A program made the translations under genes and the position numbers. The notes under the pieces are model-generated. The model saw only the letters and a program-made list of their open reading frames with translations. It ran no database searches and was not told the origin of the DNA. This document shows, in pieces, positions 24,453-32,288 of a DNA stretch of 64,000 nucleotides (positions within the stretch are counted from its first letter, which is position 1; every line of letters begins with the position of its first letter). The stretch covers positions 1 to 64,000 of the forward strand of contig NZ_CANNBW010000020.1 in NCBI RefSeq assembly GCF_947502995.1, given 5' to 3'. The stretch is from an uncultured Tenacibaculum sp. (GTDB taxonomy: Bacteria; Bacteroidota; Bacteroidia; Flavobacteriales; Flavobacteriaceae).

Positions 24453-25062
24453 ATTAAACAAAAAACAGAAAGAGTTTTCGTTCAAGTATTTTGTGATAGT
24501 CGCTTTGATATTTTGTTTGTATCACTTGTACTTTAAACCTCAGGAATCTTTAACTAGAATTACAGAAAATAGAACGGAAACAATAATAGAAAAAAGAGAT
24601 AGTGTTGTATTTGTTTATGATACTCTTAGAATTGTAAAAAAAGTCTTTTTACTAGATACAATAAAACAAACTATTCGTGAAAACTCTAAGGTTATTTTAA
24701 AAGATGAAGTACGCAAAGAATTAGTTGAAACAAAAGACACTTTCAATTTAAAAAATGCAGTGGTAAGATCTCAAATTATATCTGAAGGAAAAATCTTTTC
24801 ACATAAGGTTGATGTATCAACTTTCGATAAACACATAAATACTGAAAGAACTATTGAAACTACTAAATATAACAATCGTTCAGTCCTTTTCTTAAATTTT
24901 GAACCGCTAGTGAACTTTAAGTCCATTATTGGTGGAGAAGTTTCAGTTGATTACACACTAAGAAATAAAATAAGATTTGGAGCAGGAATAGGGTTTAATA
25001 CTCTTTTACCAAAAACTGAAGAGATATACTTAAAAGCTAAAATAGGAATACCATTAAATTAA
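24439..25062 (+). CDS. Spanin-like membrane protein, 207 aa
   Basis: One N-terminal TM helix (YFVIVALIFCLYHLYF), then a mainly extended periplasmic domain with many beta-like segments, and a C-terminal stretch typical of an outer-membrane strand pattern (VDYTLRNKIRFGAGIGFNTL). Position after endolysin and holin suggests a spanin function that fuses inner and outer membranes; the fit to known i-spanins is loose. Confidence 0.55.
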   Translation: MQNIKLNKKQKEFSFKYFVIVALIFCLYHLYFKPQESLTRITENRTETIIEKRDSVVFVYDTLRIVKKVFLLDTIKQTIRENSKVILKDEVRKELVETKDTFNLKNAVVRSQIISEGKIFSHKVDVSTFDKHINTERTIETTKYNNRSVLFLNFEPLVNFKSIIGGEVSVDYTLRNKIRFGAGIGFNTLLPKTEEIYLKAKIGIPLN

Positions 25063-25066
25063 AATT

Positions 25067-25558
25067 ATGGAAGAAAATAAAGAAACTCAAAAAGAAAACA
25101 ACTTTGTAAAGTATTCACTACTAACTCTATTTTTAGCAGGTGGAACTTATTTTAAAAGAAAGAAATTCTTAAACTTTATAGAACGTGTAAAATTTTCTAT
25201 AAGAGTTAAAGGCATTAGAAATAATGTTGCCTTTTTAAATATTATGCCGTTAAATTTTTTGAACGTTCCTTACCATATCAAATCAATTGATCTGATACAT
25301 GAAAAACAAAACTTAGCAGCAACAAATTCTAGTTGTGATTTACATCAAAGAATAGTATCTAATTCAAATATAGATGTGCATTTTAATTTGATGTCACCTA
25401 ACATTGATAAACAAGTTCTTCAGGAGTGCGAGTTAGCAATTACATATTCCTTTTTTAAGTTCTCTTTTACGCGTCTTTACAAGCCTTTAAATTTTGTTGA
25501 TACTAATAGTACAACAATTGTTGATGTGCCTGTTTCTTCATGCGGATGTAAAAAGTAA
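25067..25558 (+). CDS. Membrane-anchored beta-rich protein, 163 aa
   Basis: An N-terminal hydrophobic stretch (YSLLTLFLAGGTYF) is followed by a basic patch and a beta-rich domain (VKFSIRVKGIRNNVAFLNIM). It ends CGCKK. The build resembles the LEA2-like protein at 27,088 (N-terminal anchor, basic patch, immunoglobulin-like strands), so the two may be distant paralogues. Virion membrane attachment is inferred. Confidence 0.55.
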   Translation: MEENKETQKENNFVKYSLLTLFLAGGTYFKRKKFLNFIERVKFSIRVKGIRNNVAFLNIMPLNFLNVPYHIKSIDLIHEKQNLAATNSSCDLHQRIVSNSNIDVHFNLMSPNIDKQVLQECELAITYSFFKFSFTRLYKPLNFVDTNSTTIVDVPVSSCGCKK

Positions 25559-25563
25559 TTATT

Positions 25564-26565
25564 ATGAGAAAAGTTACAATAGAAAAAATAGAGTCAGCTA
25601 CTGTTGTTACCATTGAAAAAGATGGTAAAATTCAAAAGAAGGCAACTTCAAAATCTAGAGATGTTAGACCTGTTCATGGTGGAGTAAAAATCATGCCGGA
25701 GAAAAATGAAACTCAATTCAATAATATGATTATTAAACTGGAGGAATTGACAGATGATTTTGGTGCATCAACTCCTAATGAATTGATTGAAGTATTTGCT
25801 GAAAAAGGTTTTTTTTTTGAGTCGCAAACAAGTTTAGATAACAATCAAGAAGAAGGATGTTTTCATTTGGTAGATCATACCTTAAGTATGTGTAATGTAT
25901 ATACTGTTTGGAACGAAAAGTTTATCTCAAATGGAAGAAATCGAATCGTTTTATTTTTTGAAGTTCCAGATTTTGATTTTTCAAATATTAGAGCAACTAT
26001 TAATTTAGGGTCTACAAAATTAATAACCCCAACACCATTTATAAGAACAGCCCAAGTAACTAATATTCCACCATTAACAATTAAAATTAATACAAGTATT
26101 TATAGTTCTTCGGAGTACAAATTCCTTACAAGAATAGAAAAAACAATTGTTTCGCCAATTGTTTCTTATTCTAAAATCAGTGGTGATATAGAGAACTTCC
26201 CAGGTAATTTCTCTCTAAAATTAAGAGGTAATGATGGTATTGATAACCCTGATTCAATATTGCCTAATATTGAGAATTATTATCCTATTAATGATTCTCC
26301 GTTGAAAGTAAAAGGGGTACATCTTAATGATGGTAGGAAAGGATTATTTATATACTTACCACAAGATTTCTATGCGGGTATTCTGTCTTCTTTTTTTATT
26401 AATCTTTCATCCTTAGAAGTAACGTTTCAAAATTCAATAAATACAGAATTGTATAAAGCTTATCCTAAAGCTTCAATTCATGATCTAGCTAATTTACCTG
26501 AGCATGAAAGTATTGAAATACACGATATAGTAAATGGTAATAATTCAACTCCTATAGGATCTTAA
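25564..26565 (+). CDS. Large beta-rich protein, 333 aa, putative virion or receptor-binding protein
   Basis: A basic N-terminus (MRKVTIEKIESATVVTIEKD), a helical piece, then long beta-rich regions (NRIVLFFEVPDFDFSNIRAT, EYKFLTRIEKTIVSPIVSYS, GLFIYLPQDFYAGILSSFF). There is no signal or TM segment. It follows its neighbour by 5 bp. Size and position in the late block suit a spike, fibre or penton component. No family is recognised. Confidence 0.5.
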   Translation: MRKVTIEKIESATVVTIEKDGKIQKKATSKSRDVRPVHGGVKIMPEKNETQFNNMIIKLEELTDDFGASTPNELIEVFAEKGFFFESQTSLDNNQEEGCFHLVDHTLSMCNVYTVWNEKFISNGRNRIVLFFEVPDFDFSNIRATINLGSTKLITPTPFIRTAQVTNIPPLTIKINTSIYSSSEYKFLTRIEKTIVSPIVSYSKISGDIENFPGNFSLKLRGNDGIDNPDSILPNIENYYPINDSPLKVKGVHLNDGRKGLFIYLPQDFYAGILSSFFINLSSLEVTFQNSINTELYKAYPKASIHDLANLPEHESIEIHDIVNGNNSTPIGS

Positions 26566-26575
26566 ATTTATAATA

Positions 26576-27091
26576 ATGAAATTCAAATTAGATTTTAAAG
26601 TTTTTAAATACATCCTTAAAAGGATTCAAATATTTGATGATTTTTACCAGGAAGGAAATTTATATGTAACCTTAGTAGGTCATAACGGAGGTGTTGAATA
26701 CACTTTTGATTCAGCAGGATCTTATGTTAGACTGGGAAACTTAATGCACGTAACCTTTTCTGCTAAAAATATTAACACGGTATTTGAAAATGATTTATCA
26801 AGATTTAATACTAGAACAAATTTACGTTTTGGTATTTTAAATCAAGATGGTACTCGTGAACAAATTAATCTTCAAGGAGGACAACATAATCTTAATATTG
26901 GATATATGAAAGGATTGTTAAATCAGGATTTTTATTCTGTAATCTTAGGACATCCTGAAGGAACTTCGTTCACATTTCAAAGAGATTTAGATGGAAGTAT
27001 GGAAGTTGCCTCTGAAGCTTTAGAATTTCAAAATGGTGAATTACATGTTCATGGTACTTTAATTACAAACCTATATACAGTCCAAGAATGA
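26576..27091 (+). CDS. Beta-rich protein, 171 aa, putative virion protein
   Basis: After a short helix the sequence is almost all strands (GNLYVTLVGHNGGVEYTFDS, LGNLMHVTFSAKNINTVFEN, DFYSVILGHPEGTSFTFQRD) and ends in a hairpin (LHVHGTLITNLYTVQE), as in single jelly-roll or tail-fibre-head domains. Its stop overlaps the ATG of the next gene (ATGATAA). Function unproven. Confidence 0.5.
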   Translation: MKFKLDFKVFKYILKRIQIFDDFYQEGNLYVTLVGHNGGVEYTFDSAGSYVRLGNLMHVTFSAKNINTVFENDLSRFNTRTNLRFGILNQDGTREQINLQGGQHNLNIGYMKGLLNQDFYSVILGHPEGTSFTFQRDLDGSMEVASEALEFQNGELHVHGTLITNLYTVQE

Positions 27092-27558
27092 TAAGAAAGA
27101 TACTAATAGGATCAGCCTTAGCTTTAGGAATGTACTCTTTTCGCAAAGTAAAAAGTACAGCGAATGCTTTGGATAAGTTGAAGGTTAAAATCTCCGGATT
27201 AAATAATGTAAATATCAGTTTAAAATCAATAAAGCTTCAAATTGATTTAACCTTAGAAAACCATTCTAATTTAGATATTGGAGTTAAAACATTTGAGTTG
27301 ATAAGAATTAAAAAGGTTGATTTTTATAATAAATCCAATCAAGAATATATCGGTTCTGCCGATGTAAATATTTCCAATATTAAAATTCCTGCAGGAGATA
27401 AAACAGTCATTAAAAACATTCCTTTAAAAATTCCAGTTAAAAATCTAATCAACAACCTTTCTGTTTTTAAAGGCGACGTAAAAAACAACCTTAAAATAAT
27501 TATTGTGTTAGACACTATGGGAAAAGAGTATGCTTTAAACACAGAAAACTTTATTTAA
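27088..27558 (+). CDS. LEA2-like beta-domain protein with N-terminal anchor, 156 aa
   Basis: N-terminal hydrophobic helix (ILIGSALALGMYSFRK), then a domain with the LEA type-2 / water-stress pattern of alternating strands (KLKVKISGLNNVNISLKSIK, LQIDLTLENHSNLDIGVKTF, NIKIPAGDKTVIKNIPLKIP). LEA2 domains are immunoglobulin-like and found in envelope proteins. It overlaps the previous gene by 4 bp and closes the putative virion block. Confidence 0.65.
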   Translation: MIRKILIGSALALGMYSFRKVKSTANALDKLKVKISGLNNVNISLKSIKLQIDLTLENHSNLDIGVKTFELIRIKKVDFYNKSNQEYIGSADVNISNIKIPAGDKTVIKNIPLKIPVKNLINNLSVFKGDVKNNLKIIIVLDTMGKEYALNTENFI

Positions 27559-27559
27559 T

Positions 27560-29872
27560 ATGCTTAAAAATTTCATTGAAACTTATAACAATTTAGATCA
27601 AACAATTGTTGATAGAGCTGTGTTATCAGATATTAAAAGTAAATCAGAAATACTATCTAATATTCATCCTAAGATCAATGAGATTTATATAAAGACAAGT
27701 CAATTACTGAAAAACTCTGATGCAGAAGATTTCAGAATTGAAATTCAAAATAAAGTCTCATTTGATGATATTGTTTTAAGTAATAGTGAAATAAAAGGTT
27801 TGGGTGTTCCTTTTCACGATAAACCTATTGATAATGTTTTAGGTTTAAATGGTAAAGTTTCTTCTAACGACATTTATCAAATGATAACTGATAAAATGAT
27901 TAAATTGATTGAAGAAGCTACAGGTTTAGGATATAAAAAAATGTGGCATGCAGATGGTTTCATGTATCCTAAAAACTTTGTTTCAAAAAAAGCCTATAGA
28001 GGTATAAATCATAATTTACTTACTCTTTTTGGTACTAGAAATTTCAAAAATCCATATTTCTTAACATTTAAGCAAATAGAAAAATTAAAAGGTAAATTAA
28101 AAAAAGGTGCAAAAGGTTATGAAGTAGTTTATTATAGCATCATATATACTTTTAGCCAAAAAGAAGATGATTTAAAAATATCAACTTACGATAACAAAAA
28201 GTTTATTTCTTACTTAAAAAAGAATCAATCAAAAATTAATTACTTAAAAAAGGAAGGAAACACCATTGAAAAGTTAATTTATAAATCATCTTTTCGTTTG
28301 CTAAAGTATTACTACGTTTTTAATGGTGAAGACATTACAGGTATCGATTTTAAACTTAAGGAATACAGAAAAGAAATGTTTAAAGATGATTCTGAAAAAC
28401 TAGATACAGCAGAGCGAATCATCGAAAATTATCCTGAATTTGCACCAAGGTTAAAACATGGTGGAGATAGAGCTTTTTATAGTCCTTCACAAGATTTAGT
28501 TCAAATGCCAAGAATTAAAGATTTTGAAACGGAATTAGATTATTACAGAACTTTATTTCATGAATATGTACATAGTACAGGACATTACAACCGATTGGAT
28601 AGATTAACATATTCTGGATTCGGAACTCCTGGATATGCTAAAGAAGAACTGGTTGCAGAATTTGGGTCTGTGTTTTTAAGTGCAGAAGCTGGTATTATGT
28701 GGAGAAACAATTCAAACCATGCAGAATATTTAAAAAATTGGAAAAATGCATTACAGTTTATTAAAGAAGACAACAAACTAATTTTAAGAGCATCAACTAC
28801 TGCTCAAAAAGCGGTTGACTATATTTTACAACGTGATGCGGAAGGAACTCCATTATATCTTAAAAAACTTGAAAAAGAAATAGCTACAGCTAAAGAAATT
28901 AAAACTTATGAATTAGTTGGTATGAATGGTAGTAATGAAGTTGAAGTTTCTTTTAATAAAAACACTTTTACTTCCGAAACAAACAAATCAACAACAACTG
29001 TTGATAATATAGAAAATTCTATAAAGGAAAGTTTTTCGGACAACAAACAAGAATCAAATCAAGCTATAAATCCAGTTGTTAAAGAAAAAGATAATACTGT
29101 AACAACAAACAAACAGGTTTATTCAGTTCCAAAAACAACTAAAAATATAGAACACCAGGAACATAAAAATAATAGATCAAGAACTTTAACTGAACGAGAA
29201 GCAAAAAGAAATAGAGTAAAAGAATATTATAAAATACCCAATCCAGAAATTGCTGAGTTTTTAGGTGACATTGAAAAAAAGACAAAAGAAAGTGTTGCTA
29301 TTACACTTGCTGGAGCACAAGGTTCTGGTAAAACTCGTTTTTTGTTTCAATTAATGGAAACCTTTGCAGAAAATTACAAAGTTGGTCATGCTTCCATGGA
29401 AGAACATCCTGATTCTGCATTATATCTTAGTAAGGAAGATGAGTATATAAGTGATCACTCATATTGTAATATTTCAAACCCTGAAATTGAAACTAAAGCG
29501 CAATTAGATAAACTCATTAAAGAGAATGACGTAATTCTAATAGATAGTTTCGCTAAACTTAGAAAGATTGATAAAAACATACAGCTAGATGAAGACTTAC
29601 GAAAAAAATACGATGGAAAACTATTTATTGTTATTTACCAATTAACTGGAAACGGTAAAATGAGAGGCGGAAGCGAAAGTCAATTTGATGGTGATGTAAT
29701 TTTATTCGTGGAAAAGAACCCAGATTATAGGTTAAGTTATGTGTATGCTGATAAAAACAGGTATCAAAACCGACCTTTAAATGAACTAGAATTTAATATT
29801 TATAGAGGTGAATTAAATAATAAGCAAGAAAAACCTATTGAAGCTAAAGAGGTTTGTTTTATCGCTAATTAG
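27560..29872 (+). CDS. ArdC-like antirestriction protein fused to a RadA/DnaB-like ATPase
   Basis: An ArdC-type ssDNA-binding region (about residues 95-190, AYRGINHNLLTLFGTRNF) leads to a zincin domain with HEYVH at 334-338, followed by a TGH and a downstream ELVAEFGS. A low-complexity linker runs to about 545. The C-terminal RecA-fold ATPase has Walker A GAQGSGKTR (585-593), Walker B DVILIDSF and a RadA-like end (MRGGSESQFDGDVILFVEK, ADKNRYQNRP). ArdC proteins protect incoming DNA from restriction. The fused ATPase may act in recombination or loading on DNA. Confidence 0.85.
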   Translation: MLKNFIETYNNLDQTIVDRAVLSDIKSKSEILSNIHPKINEIYIKTSQLLKNSDAEDFRIEIQNKVSFDDIVLSNSEIKGLGVPFHDKPIDNVLGLNGKVSSNDIYQMITDKMIKLIEEATGLGYKKMWHADGFMYPKNFVSKKAYRGINHNLLTLFGTRNFKNPYFLTFKQIEKLKGKLKKGAKGYEVVYYSIIYTFSQKEDDLKISTYDNKKFISYLKKNQSKINYLKKEGNTIEKLIYKSSFRLLKYYYVFNGEDITGIDFKLKEYRKEMFKDDSEKLDTAERIIENYPEFAPRLKHGGDRAFYSPSQDLVQMPRIKDFETELDYYRTLFHEYVHSTGHYNRLDRLTYSGFGTPGYAKEELVAEFGSVFLSAEAGIMWRNNSNHAEYLKNWKNALQFIKEDNKLILRASTTAQKAVDYILQRDAEGTPLYLKKLEKEIATAKEIKTYELVGMNGSNEVEVSFNKNTFTSETNKSTTTVDNIENSIKESFSDNKQESNQAINPVVKEKDNTVTTNKQVYSVPKTTKNIEHQEHKNNRSRTLTEREAKRNRVKEYYKIPNPEIAEFLGDIEKKTKESVAITLAGAQGSGKTRFLFQLMETFAENYKVGHASMEEHPDSALYLSKEDEYISDHSYCNISNPEIETKAQLDKLIKENDVILIDSFAKLRKIDKNIQLDEDLRKKYDGKLFIVIYQLTGNGKMRGGSESQFDGDVILFVEKNPDYRLSYVYADKNRYQNRPLNELEFNIYRGELNNKQEKPIEAKEVCFIAN

Positions 29873-29948
29873 TTGTAAATTTTTAAAAATTCAACCATAA
29901 TGAATGTGTAATTTGTTATATTGTATATTTACTCCTAATAAAATTTCA

Positions 29949-30602
29949 ATGAAAAAAAAAGAAACAAAAATTTCAGATTATTTAAAATTTATAGGTATAG
30001 TTTTATTGCTCTTTGGATGCACTTACGCGTTTACTAGGCCTTATTTTCTAAAAAGCTTTAATTTTAGTGAAACTGGCCAGATAGGAGATACTATTGGAGG
30101 TATTACTGCGCCCGTGATAAATATCATTGGAGCTTGGCTAGTATATTTATCTTTTAAAGAACAAATGGAAGCTAACAAGTTTCAATATAAATTACTTAAA
30201 GATCAAGAAGATGCATTAAAAAAAGATAGAAATTTTCAAATAGCTCTCGAATTATTTAATTCTTTAAAAGAAGAGAATAGTTTTTTATATAAAGACCCCG
30301 AAAATATAAGCACTTTAAAGAGACTTATAAACGCTTTAAAACAATTAGATAATGATGGTTACGAAGATGAACAAATAAAAAAAACAGTCAAGAATTACTT
30401 GTCTATATTGAATAAATGGAAGTACATTATTATTGAATATGAATTTATTAAGAATCATATTGAAAATTCTAACTTAAGAAATGAGGAGAGATTAAAGATT
30501 GATACCCTAGTAGATTCTTTTTATAAAACTTTTCTAAAAGATGATACCGATTATATTAAAATGTTTCTTAATAAACACGATATTGATCTAAATAAGATAT
30601 AA
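29949..30602 (+). CDS. Putative AbiC-type phage abortive infection membrane protein
   Basis: The frame opens at 29,904; ATG at 29,949 (MKKKETKISDYLKF) is preferred because it gives a normal basic start before the first TM helix. The central segment GQIGDTIGGITAPVINIIGAWLVYLS, quoted only for its spacing, carries the Gly-Asp-x-x-Gly-Gly pattern of the putAbiC family and the second TM helix; a long helical cytoplasmic part follows. Such genes are cargo that blocks competing phages. It sits between the ArdC-like gene and the integrase and ends in a strong terminator. Confidence 0.7.
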   Translation: MKKKETKISDYLKFIGIVLLLFGCTYAFTRPYFLKSFNFSETGQIGDTIGGITAPVINIIGAWLVYLSFKEQMEANKFQYKLLKDQEDALKKDRNFQIALELFNSLKEENSFLYKDPENISTLKRLINALKQLDNDGYEDEQIKKTVKNYLSILNKWKYIIIEYEFIKNHIENSNLRNEERLKIDTLVDSFYKTFLKDDTDYIKMFLNKHDIDLNKI

Positions 30603-30617
30603 TTTCAAAAATGTTTA

Positions 30618-30647
30618 AATGCCACGTAAAAAAACGTGGCATTTTTT
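30618..30647 (+). terminator. Strong intrinsic terminator
   Basis: AATGCCACGT, a 6-nt A loop and ACGTGGCATT followed by TTTTT. It ends the AbiC-type gene and insulates the right end arm region. Confidence 0.85.
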
Positions 30648-30708
30648 ATTGTATAGAAAAGAAAACACCCTATTGAAAATACAAACCCCCTTACCCCAAA
30701 AAACAATT

Positions 30709-30811
30709 TGTACTCAGTAAACCCCATATTGTACTCGGGTTTTGTACTATTTTAAAACACTATAAAACAGCTGTTTATGCGTATTTTTAGTATTTAAGTA
30801 CAATGAGTACA
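30709..30811. promoter_or_regulatory. GAGTACA/TGTACTC cluster, candidate integrase arm sites (right)
   Basis: TGTACTC occurs at 30,709 and 30,730, TGTACTA at 30,743, AAGTACA at 30,796 and GAGTACA at 30,805. TATAAAACAGCTGTTTAT (30,761-30,778) lies among them and differs from the left-end copy by one base. The region lies immediately behind the integrase stop. Confidence 0.6.
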
Positions 30812-30842
30812 AATATTTTTATAAACAGGTCATAGAATGTAT

Positions 30843-31997
30843 TTAAAATTTAAAATCTGCATTTTTTACAGTTAAATCATAAGTATCATTTCGCTTTGTA
30901 TAGGCTTCTGTGATTTTTAAATCGTGATGCCTTGCTTGATCTCTTACTTTTATAGATGGAATTCCACTATTAAGAAGATCAGTTATTCCCGTATCTTTTA
31001 AAGAATAAAATTGAAATTTTAATGGGATTTTATACTCTTTTCTAAACAAAGCCCATTGATCTGAAACTTTTTTTGGATTCAATTGTTTATTCCCTGGTTT
31101 AAAATCATTCTGCGAAAAAACAAAGTCAGATAATTTTGCATTTTTTAAATGATGTTCCAAAAAAGGTTTTAATTGATTAGGTATAGTTACGTTTTCAGTT
31201 TTCTTATTCTTAGCTGAAGATGCATCAATTGTAATATAATCTTTTTTAAGATTGACATTTGCCACCTTAATTTTTGTAAGTTCAGTTTTCCTTATAAAAG
31301 CATAATAAATACACATACATAAAGTATAGTATTCTTTATTTGATGAGCCATATTCTTTTAAATACTTCTTTATTTCTGGAGTTAAAACGGTTCTTATTTT
31401 GGCTGTTTTTGGTTTATTTTTAAAGTTTTTAGCAGGATTATCTACTAAATATCCTTTTTGCATACACCATGAAAAAAATGTATTTAAAAATTGCAAATAA
31501 TTATTGAATGTAATAGGCGAAACTCGACGTTGAATGTATATATAGTCTAAAAAAGAGCTTACAATATGAATATCTACTTCAACAAGTAGCTTCAAAGCAT
31601 GATTCTCTTTTACAAAATTTATGAAAATTCTATGAAACGACTTATAACTTCGTAAAGTATCTATTCTTTTAACACCGTCGTTAATCTCCTTTTCTATAAG
31701 TAAAAAATACTTTTCAAATACTTCATCTAAGGTTCGATACTTGTTACCTGTGTCTTCATAAAAAGGCGACCAACCATTAGCAAGCTTATTGTTTATGGCT
31801 TGAGTCATTTTCTTAGCATGTTCCAATCTTTCCCTGTAAGGAGAAATCTTAGGAACTCTAATTCTAAATCTTTTGAATTGGTTTGTTGCAGGAATTTTAG
31901 AATAGTAAACAATTAACCAATCATTGTTTTTCCTTAGTTCTGCTGGTTTATAGTCTATAAACATTTTTGCAGAATTCGAATTTTTAAATTTTGACAT
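30843..31997 (-). CDS. Tyrosine integrase of the element
   Basis: A SAM-like core-binding domain (about residues 88-190) precedes the catalytic domain with Arg236 (FIRKTEL), His357/358 (RHHDLKITEAY) and nucleophile Tyr366. The usual HxxR box reads YSLK, so Lys334 stands in place of the second Arg, a variant seen in other Bacteroidota integrases. It is transcribed away from tRNA-Pro, with attR 126 bp upstream of its start. It should catalyse integration and excision between the 21-bp repeats. Confidence 0.93.
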   Translation of the reverse strand: MSKFKNSNSAKMFIDYKPAELRKNNDWLIVYYSKIPATNQFKRFRIRVPKISPYRERLEHAKKMTQAINNKLANGWSPFYEDTGNKYRTLDEVFEKYFLLIEKEINDGVKRIDTLRSYKSFHRIFINFVKENHALKLLVEVDIHIVSSFLDYIYIQRRVSPITFNNYLQFLNTFFSWCMQKGYLVDNPAKNFKNKPKTAKIRTVLTPEIKKYLKEYGSSNKEYYTLCMCIYYAFIRKTELTKIKVANVNLKKDYITIDASSAKNKKTENVTIPNQLKPFLEHHLKNAKLSDFVFSQNDFKPGNKQLNPKKVSDQWALFRKEYKIPLKFQFYSLKDTGITDLLNSGIPSIKVRDQARHHDLKITEAYTKRNDTYDLTVKNADFKF

Positions 31998-32046
31998 TTT
32001 TTTTTATTTCCACCTCATTTCCAACGAATTGAGTAGATATAAAACA

Positions 32047-32064
32047 TGACACATAATTGACACG
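32047..32064 (+). repeat. TGACACA pair, 11-bp spacing (right end)
   Basis: TGACACA at 32,047-32,053 and TGACACG at 32,058-32,064 lie 59 bp from attR. They mirror the pair 77 bp from attL in sequence, spacing and orientation. Confidence 0.55.
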
Positions 32065-32122
32065 CTAAATCACTAAAAAATCAATTTAAAAAACTAACAA
32101 CCAGTGATTTAAACATGTTTTG

Positions 32123-32143
32123 ATCGGGATGAAAGGATTCGAA
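32123..32143. repeat. attR: 21-bp direct repeat inside tRNA-Pro
   Basis: Identical to 3,937-3,957. It covers the discriminator base, the 3' acceptor strand and most of the T-arm of the tRNA gene. Confidence 0.93.
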
Positions 32144-32198
32144 CCTTCGATCTCTGGTCCCCCAGACCAGCACTTTAACCGGACTAAGCTACATCCCG
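32124..32198 (-). tRNA. tRNA-Pro (anticodon GGG)
   Basis: The minus strand folds as a full cloverleaf: acceptor CGGGATG with CATCCCG, anticodon stem CTGGT/ACCAG with loop CTGGGGG (anticodon GGG), T-arm GGTTCGAATCC. The CCA end is not encoded. It is the integration target of the element and remains complete. Confidence 0.95.
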
Positions 32199-32221
32199 AA
32201 TTAATTTAAAACAAATATAAA

Positions 32222-32258
32222 AAAGAGGCATCATTATATAGAAAATAACGGCCTCTTT
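32222..32258 (-). terminator. Terminator of the M28 peptidase gene
   Basis: AAAGAGGC and GCCTCTTT with a 21-nt loop; the minus strand continues in TTTTT. It lies 31 bp behind the stop. Confidence 0.6.
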
Positions 32259-32288
32259 AACTTTTGTTCTTATCTAAGCTTTATATAA

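Larger units (their letters stand above)
3937..32143. mobile_element. 28.2-kb integrated element (candidate tailless prophage) in tRNA-Pro
   Basis: It is bounded by 21-bp direct repeats and has a tyrosine integrase beside the tRNA. Modules in order: accessory genes, XRE repressor, primase-helicase, serine recombinase, small-gene zone, putative virion and lysis block, ArdC-RadA-like fusion, AbiC-type defence gene, integrase. No relaxase, VirB4/TraG, terminase, portal or tail gene is recognisable. The GH108 endolysin, holin-like and spanin-like genes favour a virus over a conjugative element. Tailless virion structure is inference. Confidence 0.88.

Noticed and set aside
3958..32122. Element as a conjugative or mobilizable element
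   Set aside because: No relaxase, coupling protein, VirB4 or other type IV secretion gene is recognisable. ArdC-like proteins also occur in phages, so that gene alone does not decide.
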